From positions 124,001 through 188,000 of the forward strand of contig JBOZRQ010000046.1 of NCBI GenBank assembly GCA_050789255.1: a stretch of 64,000 nt of DNA. The letters are read 5' to 3'. How positions within the stretch are numbered: position 1 is the first letter of the stretch; every line of letters begins with the position of its first letter. Of the stretch, positions 1 through 6,880 are shown piece after piece. A program made the translations under genes and the position numbers. Below the pieces are notes generated by a model. It ran no database searches and was not told the origin of the DNA. It worked only from the letters and a program-made list of their open reading frames with translations. This DNA comes from JBOZRQ01 sp050789255. GTDB lineage: Bacteria; Bacillota; Sulfobacillia; Symbiobacteriales; Symbiobacteriaceae.

Positions 1-206
1 ATCCCCAGGACCTGGACACCGAGGGCCTCAAACTGAGGCACCAACGCCTTGAAGGCGTTCAGCTGAATGTCTCAGCCGCCGGTGAAGGCCAGCGGGTGTG
101 TGGTCAGAACAACGCCCCGCTTCGCTGCGCAGACGCTGCTCAGCGTCACGTTCTCCCCCGTCGACGCCGCCAGCGTGAAATCGGGAACCTTCTGTCCGAT
201 CTCCAC
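1..206 (-). CDS. AhpE-like peroxiredoxin, probable selenoprotein (3' part outside window)
   Basis: Reads leftward from a GTG at 206, with AGGAGG at 217-222 on the same strand ten bases upstream, and runs off the window edge. The 68 visible codons match the N-terminal half of a one-Cys/AhpE peroxiredoxin, a thiol peroxidase that reduces peroxides: VEIGQKVPDFTLAAS, then HPLAFTGG-x-DIQLNAF, then PQFEALGVQVLG. Codon 45 (72-74) is TGA. In this family that position, after PxxFTxx, is the peroxidatic cysteine (Cys45 in M. tuberculosis AhpE). Protein similarity continues unchanged in the same frame after the TGA, so readthrough as selenocysteine is the best explanation. Two perfect hairpins lie directly downstream of the TGA. 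The alternatives are a point mutation (TGT or TGC to TGA) or a sequencing error. Family is confident; Sec insertion is an inference. Confidence 0.75.
25..59 (-). promoter_or_regulatory. Tandem hairpins downstream of in-frame TGA, SECIS candidate
   Basis: On the transcribed (minus) strand, 12 bases after the TGA, there is a perfect inverted repeat at 43-59 (AACGCCTT, one base, AAGGCGTT). After three bases comes a second one at 25-39 (GCCTCA, loop GTT, TGAGGC). Bacterial SECIS elements sit inside the coding region just after UGA, usually with the apical loop about 16-37 bases downstream and a G early in the loop. The first hairpin has the right distance but no early G. The second has a GUU loop but lies at about +39. 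Either or both could recruit SelB. This is a structural inference only. Confidence 0.5.
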
Positions 207-327
207 GGATCTAGCACCTCCTACCCAGTTTCCTATGGAAAAATTGATCTACAAGAGATGTTCCACGAACAAAATGATAATACCTTCCGTTTTAACGATT
301 GAGAGACGTTGTTGGTGGTGATGGCTG

Positions 328-606
328 GTGGAGCAAGAGTACACAGTTCTACGCGATGTCGAAGTGCGGCTGCGAGCTCTGGCTGAGGCCAGACGGCTGC
401 TCCCCATGGTCGAGAACGCCCAGGAGCACCTGGTCGATGTGAAGCAACGGGCGGCTGGCGCTGCGCCGGGGACCGCATCCGAGCAGCAGTTCCTGAGGGA
501 GGCGGGGGAGGCGAGCCAGCGGCTGGCGGCCTTGCAGGTGGAGCTGTCCAGGGTGCAGCAGGAGCTCCGTCGCACGCGTTACCTACTGCAGGTACTTCAA
601 GAATAA
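328..606 (+). CDS. Small coiled-coil protein, function unknown
   Basis: A 92-residue, almost wholly helical protein from GTG 328; an in-frame stop at 319 limits any extension. It is rich in E, Q, R, L and A with heptad-like spacing over about residues 10-90, has no signal peptide and no membrane segment. The last 30 residues (QRLAALQVELSRVQQELRRT and on to LLQVLQE) resemble the C-terminal helix of the next gene at 710, so the two may be distant paralogues. The ribosome site is weak. I do not recognise a family. Confidence 0.6.
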   Translation: MEQEYTVLRDVEVRLRALAEARRLLPMVENAQEHLVDVKQRAAGAAPGTASEQQFLREAGEASQRLAALQVELSRVQQELRRTRYLLQVLQE

Positions 607-619
607 GGGTTCATTTCCC

Positions 620-648
620 TTGTTTTCCTGTGGCGAAAACCATATAAT
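620..648 (+). promoter_or_regulatory. Sigma-A type promoter for the gene at 710
   Basis: TTGTTT at 620-625 and a perfect TATAAT at 643-648 are separated by 17 bases. Transcription would start near 655 and give a leader of about 55 bases before the ATG at 710. Confidence 0.75.
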
Positions 649-709
649 GGGAACTAATGGTTCAGCGAAACTCCGGCCCGTGGCCGGGTAAATCTGGGGG
701 AATGTCCGC

Positions 710-1129
710 ATGGCCGCACTGCCGGAACCTAACGAGAGCCTCAAAGAGAAGGCGCTCAAAGCGCTCGAAGCCAACTGGGAGGCCCCGCCCGCACCTGCTC
801 GCCCCGCCCCTGCCAGCGGCGGTTACGCCGAGGAGGTGGAGCTGCGCCTGCTGGCCATACGCACGGTGCGCGACCTCGAACCCAAGCGCTCTTGCCAAAG
901 CGAGCTGTTCCGCATACTTACCCGCCGCCTGCTCGACACACCCAGCGACTCCATTCATTACGAGGAGCTTCTGCAGCAGCTGCGCGTTGCCCATGCGGAG
1001 CTCCGCCGCCTCGAGCAGGAGCTCTGGAAGGCCAACCACAAAATCCGGGCCACCCAGTGGCTGGTAGAGCTGCTGGACGATCCCGGAGCGCCCGGCGAGC
1101 CCCAACTGCCCGGGGGGTCCGTACGCTAA
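710..1129 (+). CDS. Small helical protein, function unknown
   Basis: A 139-residue soluble protein. Residues 1-40 are a short charged segment followed by an Ala/Pro-rich linker (APPAPARPAPASGG), and residues 40-128 are helical with strong charge periodicity (ELRRLEQELWKANHKI). The final helix is similar in pattern to the end of the 92-residue protein at 328. It has its own promoter at 620-648 and faces the purine nucleoside phosphorylase gene tail to tail, with a shared hairpin between them. No enzyme motif is visible and no function is offered. Confidence 0.7.
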   Translation: MAALPEPNESLKEKALKALEANWEAPPAPARPAPASGGYAEEVELRLLAIRTVRDLEPKRSCQSELFRILTRRLLDTPSDSIHYEELLQQLRVAHAELRRLEQELWKANHKIRATQWLVELLDDPGAPGEPQLPGGSVR

Positions 1130-1132
1130 CAG

Positions 1133-1174
1133 AACGGCCTCGGATCCCCCGCAACCGGGAGACCCGAGGCCGTT
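1133..1174. terminator. Bidirectional hairpin between convergent genes
   Basis: AACGGCCTCGG at 1133-1143 pairs with CCGAGGCCGTT at 1164-1174 across a 20-base loop. It lies between the gene ending at 1129 and punA ending at 1183. It has only a weak T-tract. Confidence 0.6.
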
Positions 1175-1182
1175 CGTACTTC

Positions 1183-2004
1183 CTACATGCTCTCCAGCAC
1201 GCCCGTAATCAGTCCCTGGAACCGGGGCTTGGTGCGCTCGGCCGTCTCCATGACCTGCTCATGGGTCAGCTGCACCGGGTGATCCGGCAAGGCCATATCG
1301 GTAATGCAGGCAACGCCCAGCACCTTCATGCCCATGTGCGCCGCCACCACCACCTCGGGCACGGTCGACATGCCGACGGCATCGCTGCCCAGCATGCGCA
1401 GCATGCGCAGTTCGCTGCTTGTATTGTACGAGGGGCCGGAAATGGGGGAGTACACCCCCTTGCGGAGCTGGAAGCCAGCCTCGCTGGCCACTTGCTCGGC
1501 GAGCTCTCTGAGCGCCGGGGTATACGCCCCGACCATGGCCGGGAACCGGGGGCCCAGGGCCTTGGCGTTCGGCCCCCGGAGCGGGTCCTCGCCCATCATG
1601 TTGATGTGGTCGGTAATCAGCATGAGATCGCCGGCGGAAAAGTCGGGGTTAAGCCCGCCCGCTGCACATGTGACCAGCACCGTGTCGCAGCCCAGCGCCT
1701 TCATGGTCCGTACCGGGAAGGTTACCTGCTGCATGGTATAACCTTCGTAGTAGTGGATCCGGCCCTGCATGGCCACGACGTTCTTGCCGGCGAGGCGGCC
1801 GATCACCAGGCGGCCGGCATGCCCTTCCACGGTGCTCACCGGAAAGTGGGGAATCTCGCCGTAGGGAATTCTGACTGCGTCCTCGATGCGGTCGGCCAGA
1901 TCCCCAAGCCCTGAGCCTAAAATCAGCCCGATGGTGGGCGACACGCCCCCTCGCGCAGCAATTGCAGCCCGCGCCTCTTCCATTCGCTCCAGCAAATCTG
2001 CCAT
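1183..2004 (-). CDS. punA: Purine nucleoside phosphorylase (trimeric type)
   Basis: This 273-residue protein splits purine nucleosides (inosine, guanosine) with phosphate into base and ribose-1-phosphate in purine salvage, in the cytosol. Family motifs are clear: GLILGSGLG near the N-terminus (phosphate loop), STVEGHAGRLVIG, MQGRIHYYEGY, AGGLNP with DLMLITDHIN, and near the C-terminus VVVAAHMGMKVLGVACITDMA. The start chosen is ATG 2004 because AGAGGTG lies six bases upstream; an earlier in-frame ATG at 2025 has no good ribosome site. Length fits the low-molecular-mass trimeric PNP family. It is transcribed alone, divergently from the pfkA-pyk unit. Confidence 0.93.
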   Translation of the reverse strand: MADLLERMEEARAAIAARGGVSPTIGLILGSGLGDLADRIEDAVRIPYGEIPHFPVSTVEGHAGRLVIGRLAGKNVVAMQGRIHYYEGYTMQQVTFPVRTMKALGCDTVLVTCAAGGLNPDFSAGDLMLITDHINMMGEDPLRGPNAKALGPRFPAMVGAYTPALRELAEQVASEAGFQLRKGVYSPISGPSYNTSSELRMLRMLGSDAVGMSTVPEVVVAAHMGMKVLGVACITDMALPDHPVQLTHEQVMETAERTKPRFQGLITGVLESM

Positions 2005-2120
2005 TGGGACACCTCTTTGTGCCATTCTAATCCACTAGCATTCCAGCAGCCAACACAGATTCATTCGGGTAGTGGAGTGCTCCTTCCTGCCCCTTTTTCC
2101 TGGTCTTTACAGACCAACTA

Positions 2121-2149
2121 TTGAAAATGATTCCAGTCTGTACTATACT
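2121..2149 (+). promoter_or_regulatory. Sigma-A type promoter of the pfkA operon
   Basis: TTGAAA at 2121-2126, a 17-base spacer and TATACT at 2144-2149. Expected transcription start is near 2156, about 290 bases before the first gene of the operon. Confidence 0.7.
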
Positions 2150-2155
2150 ATGCAT

Positions 2156-2445
2156 AAATGTTTTCCAGGATTTCCCGGAGAGGAGGGGCTTTTGTAGATA
2201 GTCCTAACAAAGTTTTGCAGGACAGAAGGAAAGCGCCCCCGTCTGCGACGAATACCCTGCAGCAAGTCGGTTCGCCCACCATGCGCGCACAGGTCACGGC
2301 AGAATCTCCGCCACGGTCGCTTCGGGGGACGGCAACGGGCGCATACTAAGCAGGCGCCGGTTTGAGCGCTCCCTTCGGTTCCGGCCGGCGTCACGTAGAG
2401 CCTGCAGCGATCGTACGGCTTACATAAGGAGGCGAATCGTTAATC
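2156..2445 (+). other. Long untranslated leader upstream of the pfkA operon
   Basis: About 290 bases follow the promoter before GTG 2446. The 63-codon open frame at 2158-2349 has unlikely composition and no ribosome site, so I do not call it a gene. The segment contains several GC-rich inverted repeats, including GCGCCGG near 2353 with CCGGCG near 2386, and could hold a regulatory RNA or a short independent RNA. It matches no riboswitch consensus that I can recall (T-box, purine, SAM, TPP, FMN, glmS, c-di-GMP-I). Confidence 0.35.
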
Positions 2446-2661
2446 GTGTGGACAGTTATCTACATCGCGCCTAATAAACAGTCCGCGGAGAACCTCAAAG
2501 AGGCGCTCACGCGTGAAGGCATCCTTGTCAGCCTGCGTGCTACGGGGCTGCAAAGCGCCTCCGGCGGCTCCCACTTTGAGATCATGGTGCCTCAGGGCGA
2601 GGCCCGCGAGGCTCACGAAATCTTGAATGAAACACTTGGACGTACTCGATTTAAGAAGTAA
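2446..2661 (+). CDS. Small DUF2007-like protein
   Basis: A 71-residue protein starting at GTG 2446, with AAGGAGGCG at 2426-2434 upstream. It has the pattern of a DUF2007 or putative signal-transducing fold: a beta strand (WTVIYIAP), a helix carrying NLKEALTREGI, a strand (VSLRAT), a second strand (FEIMVP) and a helix (EAREAHEILNETL). It is the first gene of the unit with pfkA, 27 bases upstream of it. In many Clostridia a short protein of this type sits next to fatty acid or glycolysis genes, but the role is unknown. Confidence 0.7.
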   Translation: MWTVIYIAPNKQSAENLKEALTREGILVSLRATGLQSASGGSHFEIMVPQGEAREAHEILNETLGRTRFKK

Positions 2662-2688
2662 CATCTGCATCTGAGGGGTTGCTAAGAA

Positions 2689-3648
2689 ATGAAGCGAATC
2701 GGTGTTTTGACCAGCGGCGGCGATGCCCCGGGCATGAACGCTGCGGTGCGGGCTGTCGTTCGCCGTGGCCTGTCGCTTGGCCTGGAGGTTGTTGGAGTCC
2801 GGCGGGGTTACGCCGGACTCATTTCAGGCGATTTTGTGCCGCTTACCATAAGTTCCGTGGGCGATATCATTCACCGTGGCGGCACGGTGCTGCACACGGC
2901 CCGCAGTGAACGGTTTAAGACCCCCGAGGGCCAGGCCGAGGCCATGGGCCATATTCGCGCCGCCGGCCTGGAGGGCATGGTGGTCATCGGCGGCGACGGC
3001 TCGTTTCGCGGCGCCCTGGCGCTGACCTCCCGCGGGATCCCGGCTGTGGGCGTTCCCGGCACCATCGACAACGACATTTACGGCACGGATTCGACCATTG
3101 GGTTTGATACCGCGGTCAATACCTGCCTGGATGCCATCCGCAAGATTCGCGACACCGCCACCTCCCACGACCGCACCTTCGTGCTGGAGGTCATGGGCCG
3201 CGACAGCGGCTGGATCGCCCTGTCGGCGGGCCTGGCCGGCGGTGCAGAATCGATTTTGATCCCCGAGTACCCGGTCTCCATGGATGATGTGATTGCGCGC
3301 CTCCAGCGCGGCCTCGAGCGTGGCAAGCGCCACTCGCTCATCATCGTGGCCGAGGGCGCCGGCCAGGGCTTTAAGATCGGCGAGGAGATTCAAAAGCGCA
3401 CCGGGTTCGATACCCGTGTCACGGTGCTCGGCCACATTCAGCGGGGCGGCGCCCCGTCCGCCCAGGACGCCATGCTGGCGGCTCGCCTCGGCGCCCGGGC
3501 CGTGGAGCTGCTCAATGAAGGCCAGGCCGGCCTGTTCGTGGGCATGGTGAACAACGAAGTGGTCGCGCCCCCGCTGGAGAACGTGCTCGACAAAAAGAAG
3601 ACGATCCCGCGCCATCTCGTAGAGCTGGCCGAGATTCTTGCTATTTAA
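2689..3648 (+). CDS. pfkA: ATP-dependent 6-phosphofructokinase
   Basis: This 319-residue enzyme phosphorylates fructose-6-phosphate to fructose-1,6-bisphosphate, the committed step of glycolysis. The N-terminal ATP-binding loop is TSGGDAPGMNAA (residues 8-19). GGDGS near residue 103, with Gly in the position that marks ATP rather than pyrophosphate use, and the catalytic region PGTIDNDIYGTD near 125 with FDTA are all present. MGRDSGWIA and GHIQRGGAPSA, which contact substrate and effector, follow. The length is exactly that of the bacterial PfkA family. The pyk gene starts 21 bases later, so the two key regulated glycolytic kinases are cotranscribed, as in Bacillus and many Clostridia. Confidence 0.97.
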   Translation: MKRIGVLTSGGDAPGMNAAVRAVVRRGLSLGLEVVGVRRGYAGLISGDFVPLTISSVGDIIHRGGTVLHTARSERFKTPEGQAEAMGHIRAAGLEGMVVIGGDGSFRGALALTSRGIPAVGVPGTIDNDIYGTDSTIGFDTAVNTCLDAIRKIRDTATSHDRTFVLEVMGRDSGWIALSAGLAGGAESILIPEYPVSMDDVIARLQRGLERGKRHSLIIVAEGAGQGFKIGEEIQKRTGFDTRVTVLGHIQRGGAPSAQDAMLAARLGARAVELLNEGQAGLFVGMVNNEVVAPPLENVLDKKKTIPRHLVELAEILAI

Positions 3649-3669
3649 ACGTCTAGGAGAGAAACAGTC

Positions 3670-5421
3670 ATGCGCAAAACGAAGATTGTAGCCACCATCG
3701 GCCCAGCCAGCGAGAAGATCGAGGTACTGACGAAGCTGATCGAAGCAGGCGTCGACGTCTGCCGATTGAACTTCAGCCACGGTACCCAGGAAGAGCACAA
3801 GCGCCGCATCGAAACGGTTCGCGAGGCCGCTGCCAAGGTCGGCAAAACGGTCGCCATCATGCTCGATCTGAAGGGGCCCGAGATCCGCCTCGGCACCTTC
3901 GAGACCGGCAAGATCATGCTCAAGGAAGGCGACCTCTTCACCCTGACCACCCAGCAGTGCGTCGGCAACCAGGACCGGGTCTGGGTCCAGTACCCCGACA
4001 TCGTGCGCGATGTGGTCCCCGGCGGGTACCTGCTGCTTGATGACGGCAACATCACCCTGCAGGCCGTCGAGGTGACCGACACCGAGATCCGCACCCGCGT
4101 CGTGGTGGGCGGCCCGCTCTCCGACCGCAAGAAGTGCAACCTGCCGGGCGTGAAGGTCTCCCTGCCGGCCCTGGCCGACAAGGACATCTCCGACATTCAG
4201 TTCGGCGTGCGCATGGGCATTGACTTCATCGCCGGCTCCTTCATTCGCAAGGCGGCCGACGTGCTCGATATCCGCCGGGTCATCGAAGAGGCGGGCGGCA
4301 ACCAGCACATCATCTCCAAGGTGGAGAGCCAGGAGGGCTTCGACGAGCTCGAGGCGATCCTGCAGGTCTCCGACGGCCTCATGGTCGCCCGTGGCGACCT
4401 GGGCGTCGAGGTGCCCACCGAAGAGGTTCCCCTCATGCAGAAGAAGATGATCCAGCGGGCCAACGAGCTGGGCAAGCCGGTCATCACCGCCACCCAGATG
4501 CTCGAGTCGATGGTGACCAAGCCCCGCCCGACCCGTGCGGAGGCATCGGACGTCGCCAACGCCATCATGGACGGCACCGACGCCATCATGCTGTCGGCGG
4601 AGAGCGCCGCCGGCCAGTACCCGATCGAGGCCGTTCGCACCATGGCCACCATTGCCAAGCGCACCGAGGAGTCCCTCGACTACGTGGGCATCCTCAACCG
4701 TAAGCGCCGCACCGGCAAGCTGGACACCGTCACCGAGGCGATCTCGCACGCCACCGTCACCACCGCCGCCGACCTGGGCTGTGCTGCCGTCGTCTCGGCG
4801 ACCCGTTCGGGCTTCACCGCCCGCATGGTCTCCAAGTACCGGCCCAGTTGCCCCGTCATCGCCGTCACCCCGGATGCAGACGTGGCCCGCAAGCTGAGCC
4901 TGGTGTGGGGCGTCTTCACCATCATCAAGGAAGAGACCCCGGATACCGACGCCCTCATCGACCGGGCCGTCGAGGGCGCCCTCGACTCGGGCCTGGTGCA
5001 GAACGGCGACATGGTGGTCATTACCGCCGGCATCCCGGTGGGCGTGCAGGGCACCACCAACATGATCAAGGTCCACACCGTGGCCGACGTGGTCGTCAAG
5101 GGCACCGGCATCGGCCGGCAGCCGGTCACCGGCAAGGCCCGCATCGTCATCAGTGAGAAGGACCTCGCCAAGGTCCTCCCCGGCGACATCATCGTCTCCC
5201 CAGTGACCGATGTGGAGCACGTGGAGGCCATGGAGCGGGCCGGCGGCATCGTGGTGGAGGAGGGCGGCCTGACCTCCCACGCCGCTGTGGTGGGCCTCTC
5301 GCTGGGCAAGCCGGTCATTGTGGGCGCCGAGGGTGCCACCACCCGCATCCACGACGGCATGACCATTACGCTCGACGCAGCCCGGGGCCTCGTCTTCCGG
5401 GGCCAGGCCCACGTTCGGTAA
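3670..5421 (+). CDS. pyk: Pyruvate kinase with C-terminal PEP-utiliser domain
   Basis: This 583-residue enzyme transfers phosphate from phosphoenolpyruvate to ADP. Residues 1-345 form the barrel and B domain (RKTKIVATIGPAS, RLNFSHG, MLDLKGPEIR, ISKVESQEGF, and the Mg/K active segment ARGDLGVEVP with PVITATQMLESM). Residues 346-470 form the allosteric C domain. The last 110 residues are an extra mobile domain with the phosphohistidine-type motif EEGGLTSHAAVVG seen in Bacillus-type pyruvate kinases and in PEP-utilising enzymes. The ribosome site AGGAGAG is at 3655. A strong terminator closes the operon. Confidence 0.97.
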   Translation: MRKTKIVATIGPASEKIEVLTKLIEAGVDVCRLNFSHGTQEEHKRRIETVREAAAKVGKTVAIMLDLKGPEIRLGTFETGKIMLKEGDLFTLTTQQCVGNQDRVWVQYPDIVRDVVPGGYLLLDDGNITLQAVEVTDTEIRTRVVVGGPLSDRKKCNLPGVKVSLPALADKDISDIQFGVRMGIDFIAGSFIRKAADVLDIRRVIEEAGGNQHIISKVESQEGFDELEAILQVSDGLMVARGDLGVEVPTEEVPLMQKKMIQRANELGKPVITATQMLESMVTKPRPTRAEASDVANAIMDGTDAIMLSAESAAGQYPIEAVRTMATIAKRTEESLDYVGILNRKRRTGKLDTVTEAISHATVTTAADLGCAAVVSATRSGFTARMVSKYRPSCPVIAVTPDADVARKLSLVWGVFTIIKEETPDTDALIDRAVEGALDSGLVQNGDMVVITAGIPVGVQGTTNMIKVHTVADVVVKGTGIGRQPVTGKARIVISEKDLAKVLPGDIIVSPVTDVEHVEAMERAGGIVVEEGGLTSHAAVVGLSLGKPVIVGAEGATTRIHDGMTITLDAARGLVFRGQAHVR

Positions 5422-5430
5422 GTCACGAAA

Positions 5431-5465
5431 AAACGCCCGGGGCACGCCCCGGGCGTTCCTGTTTA
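5431..5465 (+). terminator. Rho-independent terminator after pyk
   Basis: AACGCCCGGGG and CCCCGGGCGTT form an 11-bp GC-rich stem with a CACG loop, followed by CCTGTTT. Confidence 0.85.
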
Positions 5466-5541
5466 TAGACATGACTCAACCAACCGATATATGATCTAAC
5501 TGGGATCGAATGGTCATCATCCGCCCCCGGAGGGATTTCAC

Positions 5542-6123
5542 ATGGGCAGGGCTATGAGGCGCCTCATCATCGCAGTGCTGTTCACGGTCGGTGTAGTTGC
5601 TTTGCTCCCTGTGCTGCCCAACGTACTGGCTGTTTTTTCTGCCACTGTAAACGTAAACAATGGCGGCACCTACTACATGGGGACCGCGCCGTCGCCCAAC
5701 CAGCCCACCCGCTACATTAACTGCGGCCCCGTGGCGAACACAAGCAACACACCGGCCAACTGGACGCTCAGGCGCGGCCGGTCGTATGGGTCGAGTACGC
5801 AAGGGATTTTCCAGTGCACCAATAACTGGGGCTCGGATGTCTCGATCACGATCACCAAGCAGGCAGACCCTGGCGCCGTATTCACTAGCTTTGGGCCGCT
5901 GCAAACTCGCACGGTGCCAAGCGGTGGGACCCTCTGTTTCGGCCCCACCGGCGCCAGTGCTATCACAACCAGGGGGAACAATGGATCGGGCACCGTAACC
6001 TACCAGGTTGTTGCCGAAAACCGCTCCCTGGCGGGGCCCAAAGACCTCGAAGCCACGTTTTACTTTGCCCATACCGTGACAGTGAACAACACCAATTCCG
6101 ATCCGACCTACTGCACCCCTTAG
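5542..6123 (+). CDS. Secreted protein of a SipW/TasA-like locus
   Basis: A 193-residue exported protein. The N-terminus is MGRAMRR followed by a hydrophobic stretch (about residues 8-30) ending in NVLA, then an extracellular beta-rich domain with many N, T, S and G residues. Four cysteines (in YINCGP, IFQCTN, TLCFGP and PTYCTP) could form two disulfides. NVLA followed by VFSATV resembles the cleavage region of the two related proteins at 6134 and 8328 (NTYA, NTLA). This is the kind of substrate that SipW-type signal peptidases process (TasA, camelysin and archaeal DUF1102-like proteins). Good AGG ribosome site (GGAGGG at 5530). The function, surface fibre or coat component, is inferred from context. 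Confidence 0.75.
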   Translation: MGRAMRRLIIAVLFTVGVVALLPVLPNVLAVFSATVNVNNGGTYYMGTAPSPNQPTRYINCGPVANTSNTPANWTLRRGRSYGSSTQGIFQCTNNWGSDVSITITKQADPGAVFTSFGPLQTRTVPSGGTLCFGPTGASAITTRGNNGSGTVTYQVVAENRSLAGPKDLEATFYFAHTVTVNNTNSDPTYCTP

Positions 6124-6133
6124 GAGAATGGGC

Positions 6134-6700
6134 ATGAAAACACGCTATGCGCTCGTGGGAGCCATTCTGGTCGTGGCGCTGGTGCTTACGGTGAACACTT
6201 ATGCCCTCACGCAGGCGACCGTCAGGTCGGCGACCGGCGTCTCCGTTACCAGTACCGACGCGGCGCTTCTGGCGCTCAGTGAGAATCACTTCATGTCCAG
6301 TATTGTTGGCGGCAAGTTGCAGATCGACTTCCGAGTGGGAAATGGGGGAACCGGCAGCTACCAGTTGCGCGGGAATACGACCTACCCGGACAACTTCCGC
6401 ATGTACGATCTGTTCCGTGTTACCAACAACAGTGATGACCGCCAGTGTGTACAGGTGAAGGTCAACGGTTCGGCGCCTGCGCACCTGCAGGGGATTTACG
6501 GCCGCCTGTCGGGGACGAATCCCGCCGCTCCTCCCGCTGCCCCGGGCACCTTGGTGTCGGGCGCCAACAGCTTTTCCTTGAACGCGGGGCAGACGATGGT
6601 CGTCGATTTCGTCTGGAATGCTGCCAACGGCACCTCGTCGGTTCCCGCAGCCGCCTTTGCGCTGCAGGTAACCGGCCAGCGCCTGGTAACCTGCCCCTAG
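6134..6700 (+). CDS. Secreted DUF1102/camelysin-like surface protein
   Basis: The start is ATG 6134, because the ribosome site TAGGAGA (6121-6127) is too close to the earlier ATG at 6128. The 188-residue product has a signal segment (RYALVGAILVVALVLTVNTYA), then the pattern ATVRSATGVSVTSTDAALLA, which is repeated in the protein at 8328 (GTVRNSVTISV..TSSALIA) and resembles archaeal DUF1102 and bacterial TasA/camelysin proteins. The mature part is beta-rich, contains TNNSDDRQCV and ends in VTCP (two cysteines, probably one disulfide). It starts 10 bases after the previous gene and is presumably cotranscribed with it. Its maturation probably needs the SipW-like peptidase at 8818. Confidence 0.75.
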   Translation: MKTRYALVGAILVVALVLTVNTYALTQATVRSATGVSVTSTDAALLALSENHFMSSIVGGKLQIDFRVGNGGTGSYQLRGNTTYPDNFRMYDLFRVTNNSDDRQCVQVKVNGSAPAHLQGIYGRLSGTNPAAPPAAPGTLVSGANSFSLNAGQTMVVDFVWNAANGTSSVPAAAFALQVTGQRLVTCP

Positions 6701-6880
6701 GCCCCCTGGGATTCGGGTGGAAATCATGTTATTCTTATACCCGTAATCGGGATTGGGCTGGCGACGTCTAAACCACAGGCATGTGATTCCCGTCACCAGC
6801 GATTTCCGCGCAGATCGCTCATAATGTTGCGGAGAGACTATCACTAAGCCGCCCATGACAGGGCTTCAGGAGGAAACAAC

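Noticed and set aside
258..270. TGTTC-CAC-GAACA palindrome as a LexA box
   Set aside because: The Bacillota LexA box is CGAAC-N4-GTTCG, so the half-sites here point the other way; no damage gene is next to it.
892..1914. Open frame of 340 codons on the plus strand across punA
   Set aside because: Antisense to punA with no family match; punA is clear on the other strand.
2158..2349. 63-codon open frame in the pfkA leader
   Set aside because: No ribosome site and unlikely composition; a leader seems better.
2824..5472. Long open frame of 882 codons on the minus strand
   Set aside because: It is antisense to pfkA and pyk. In GC-rich genes the opposite strand often stays open. The product is a His/Gly/Asp/Ala-rich sequence without any family pattern, and no ribosome site is present.
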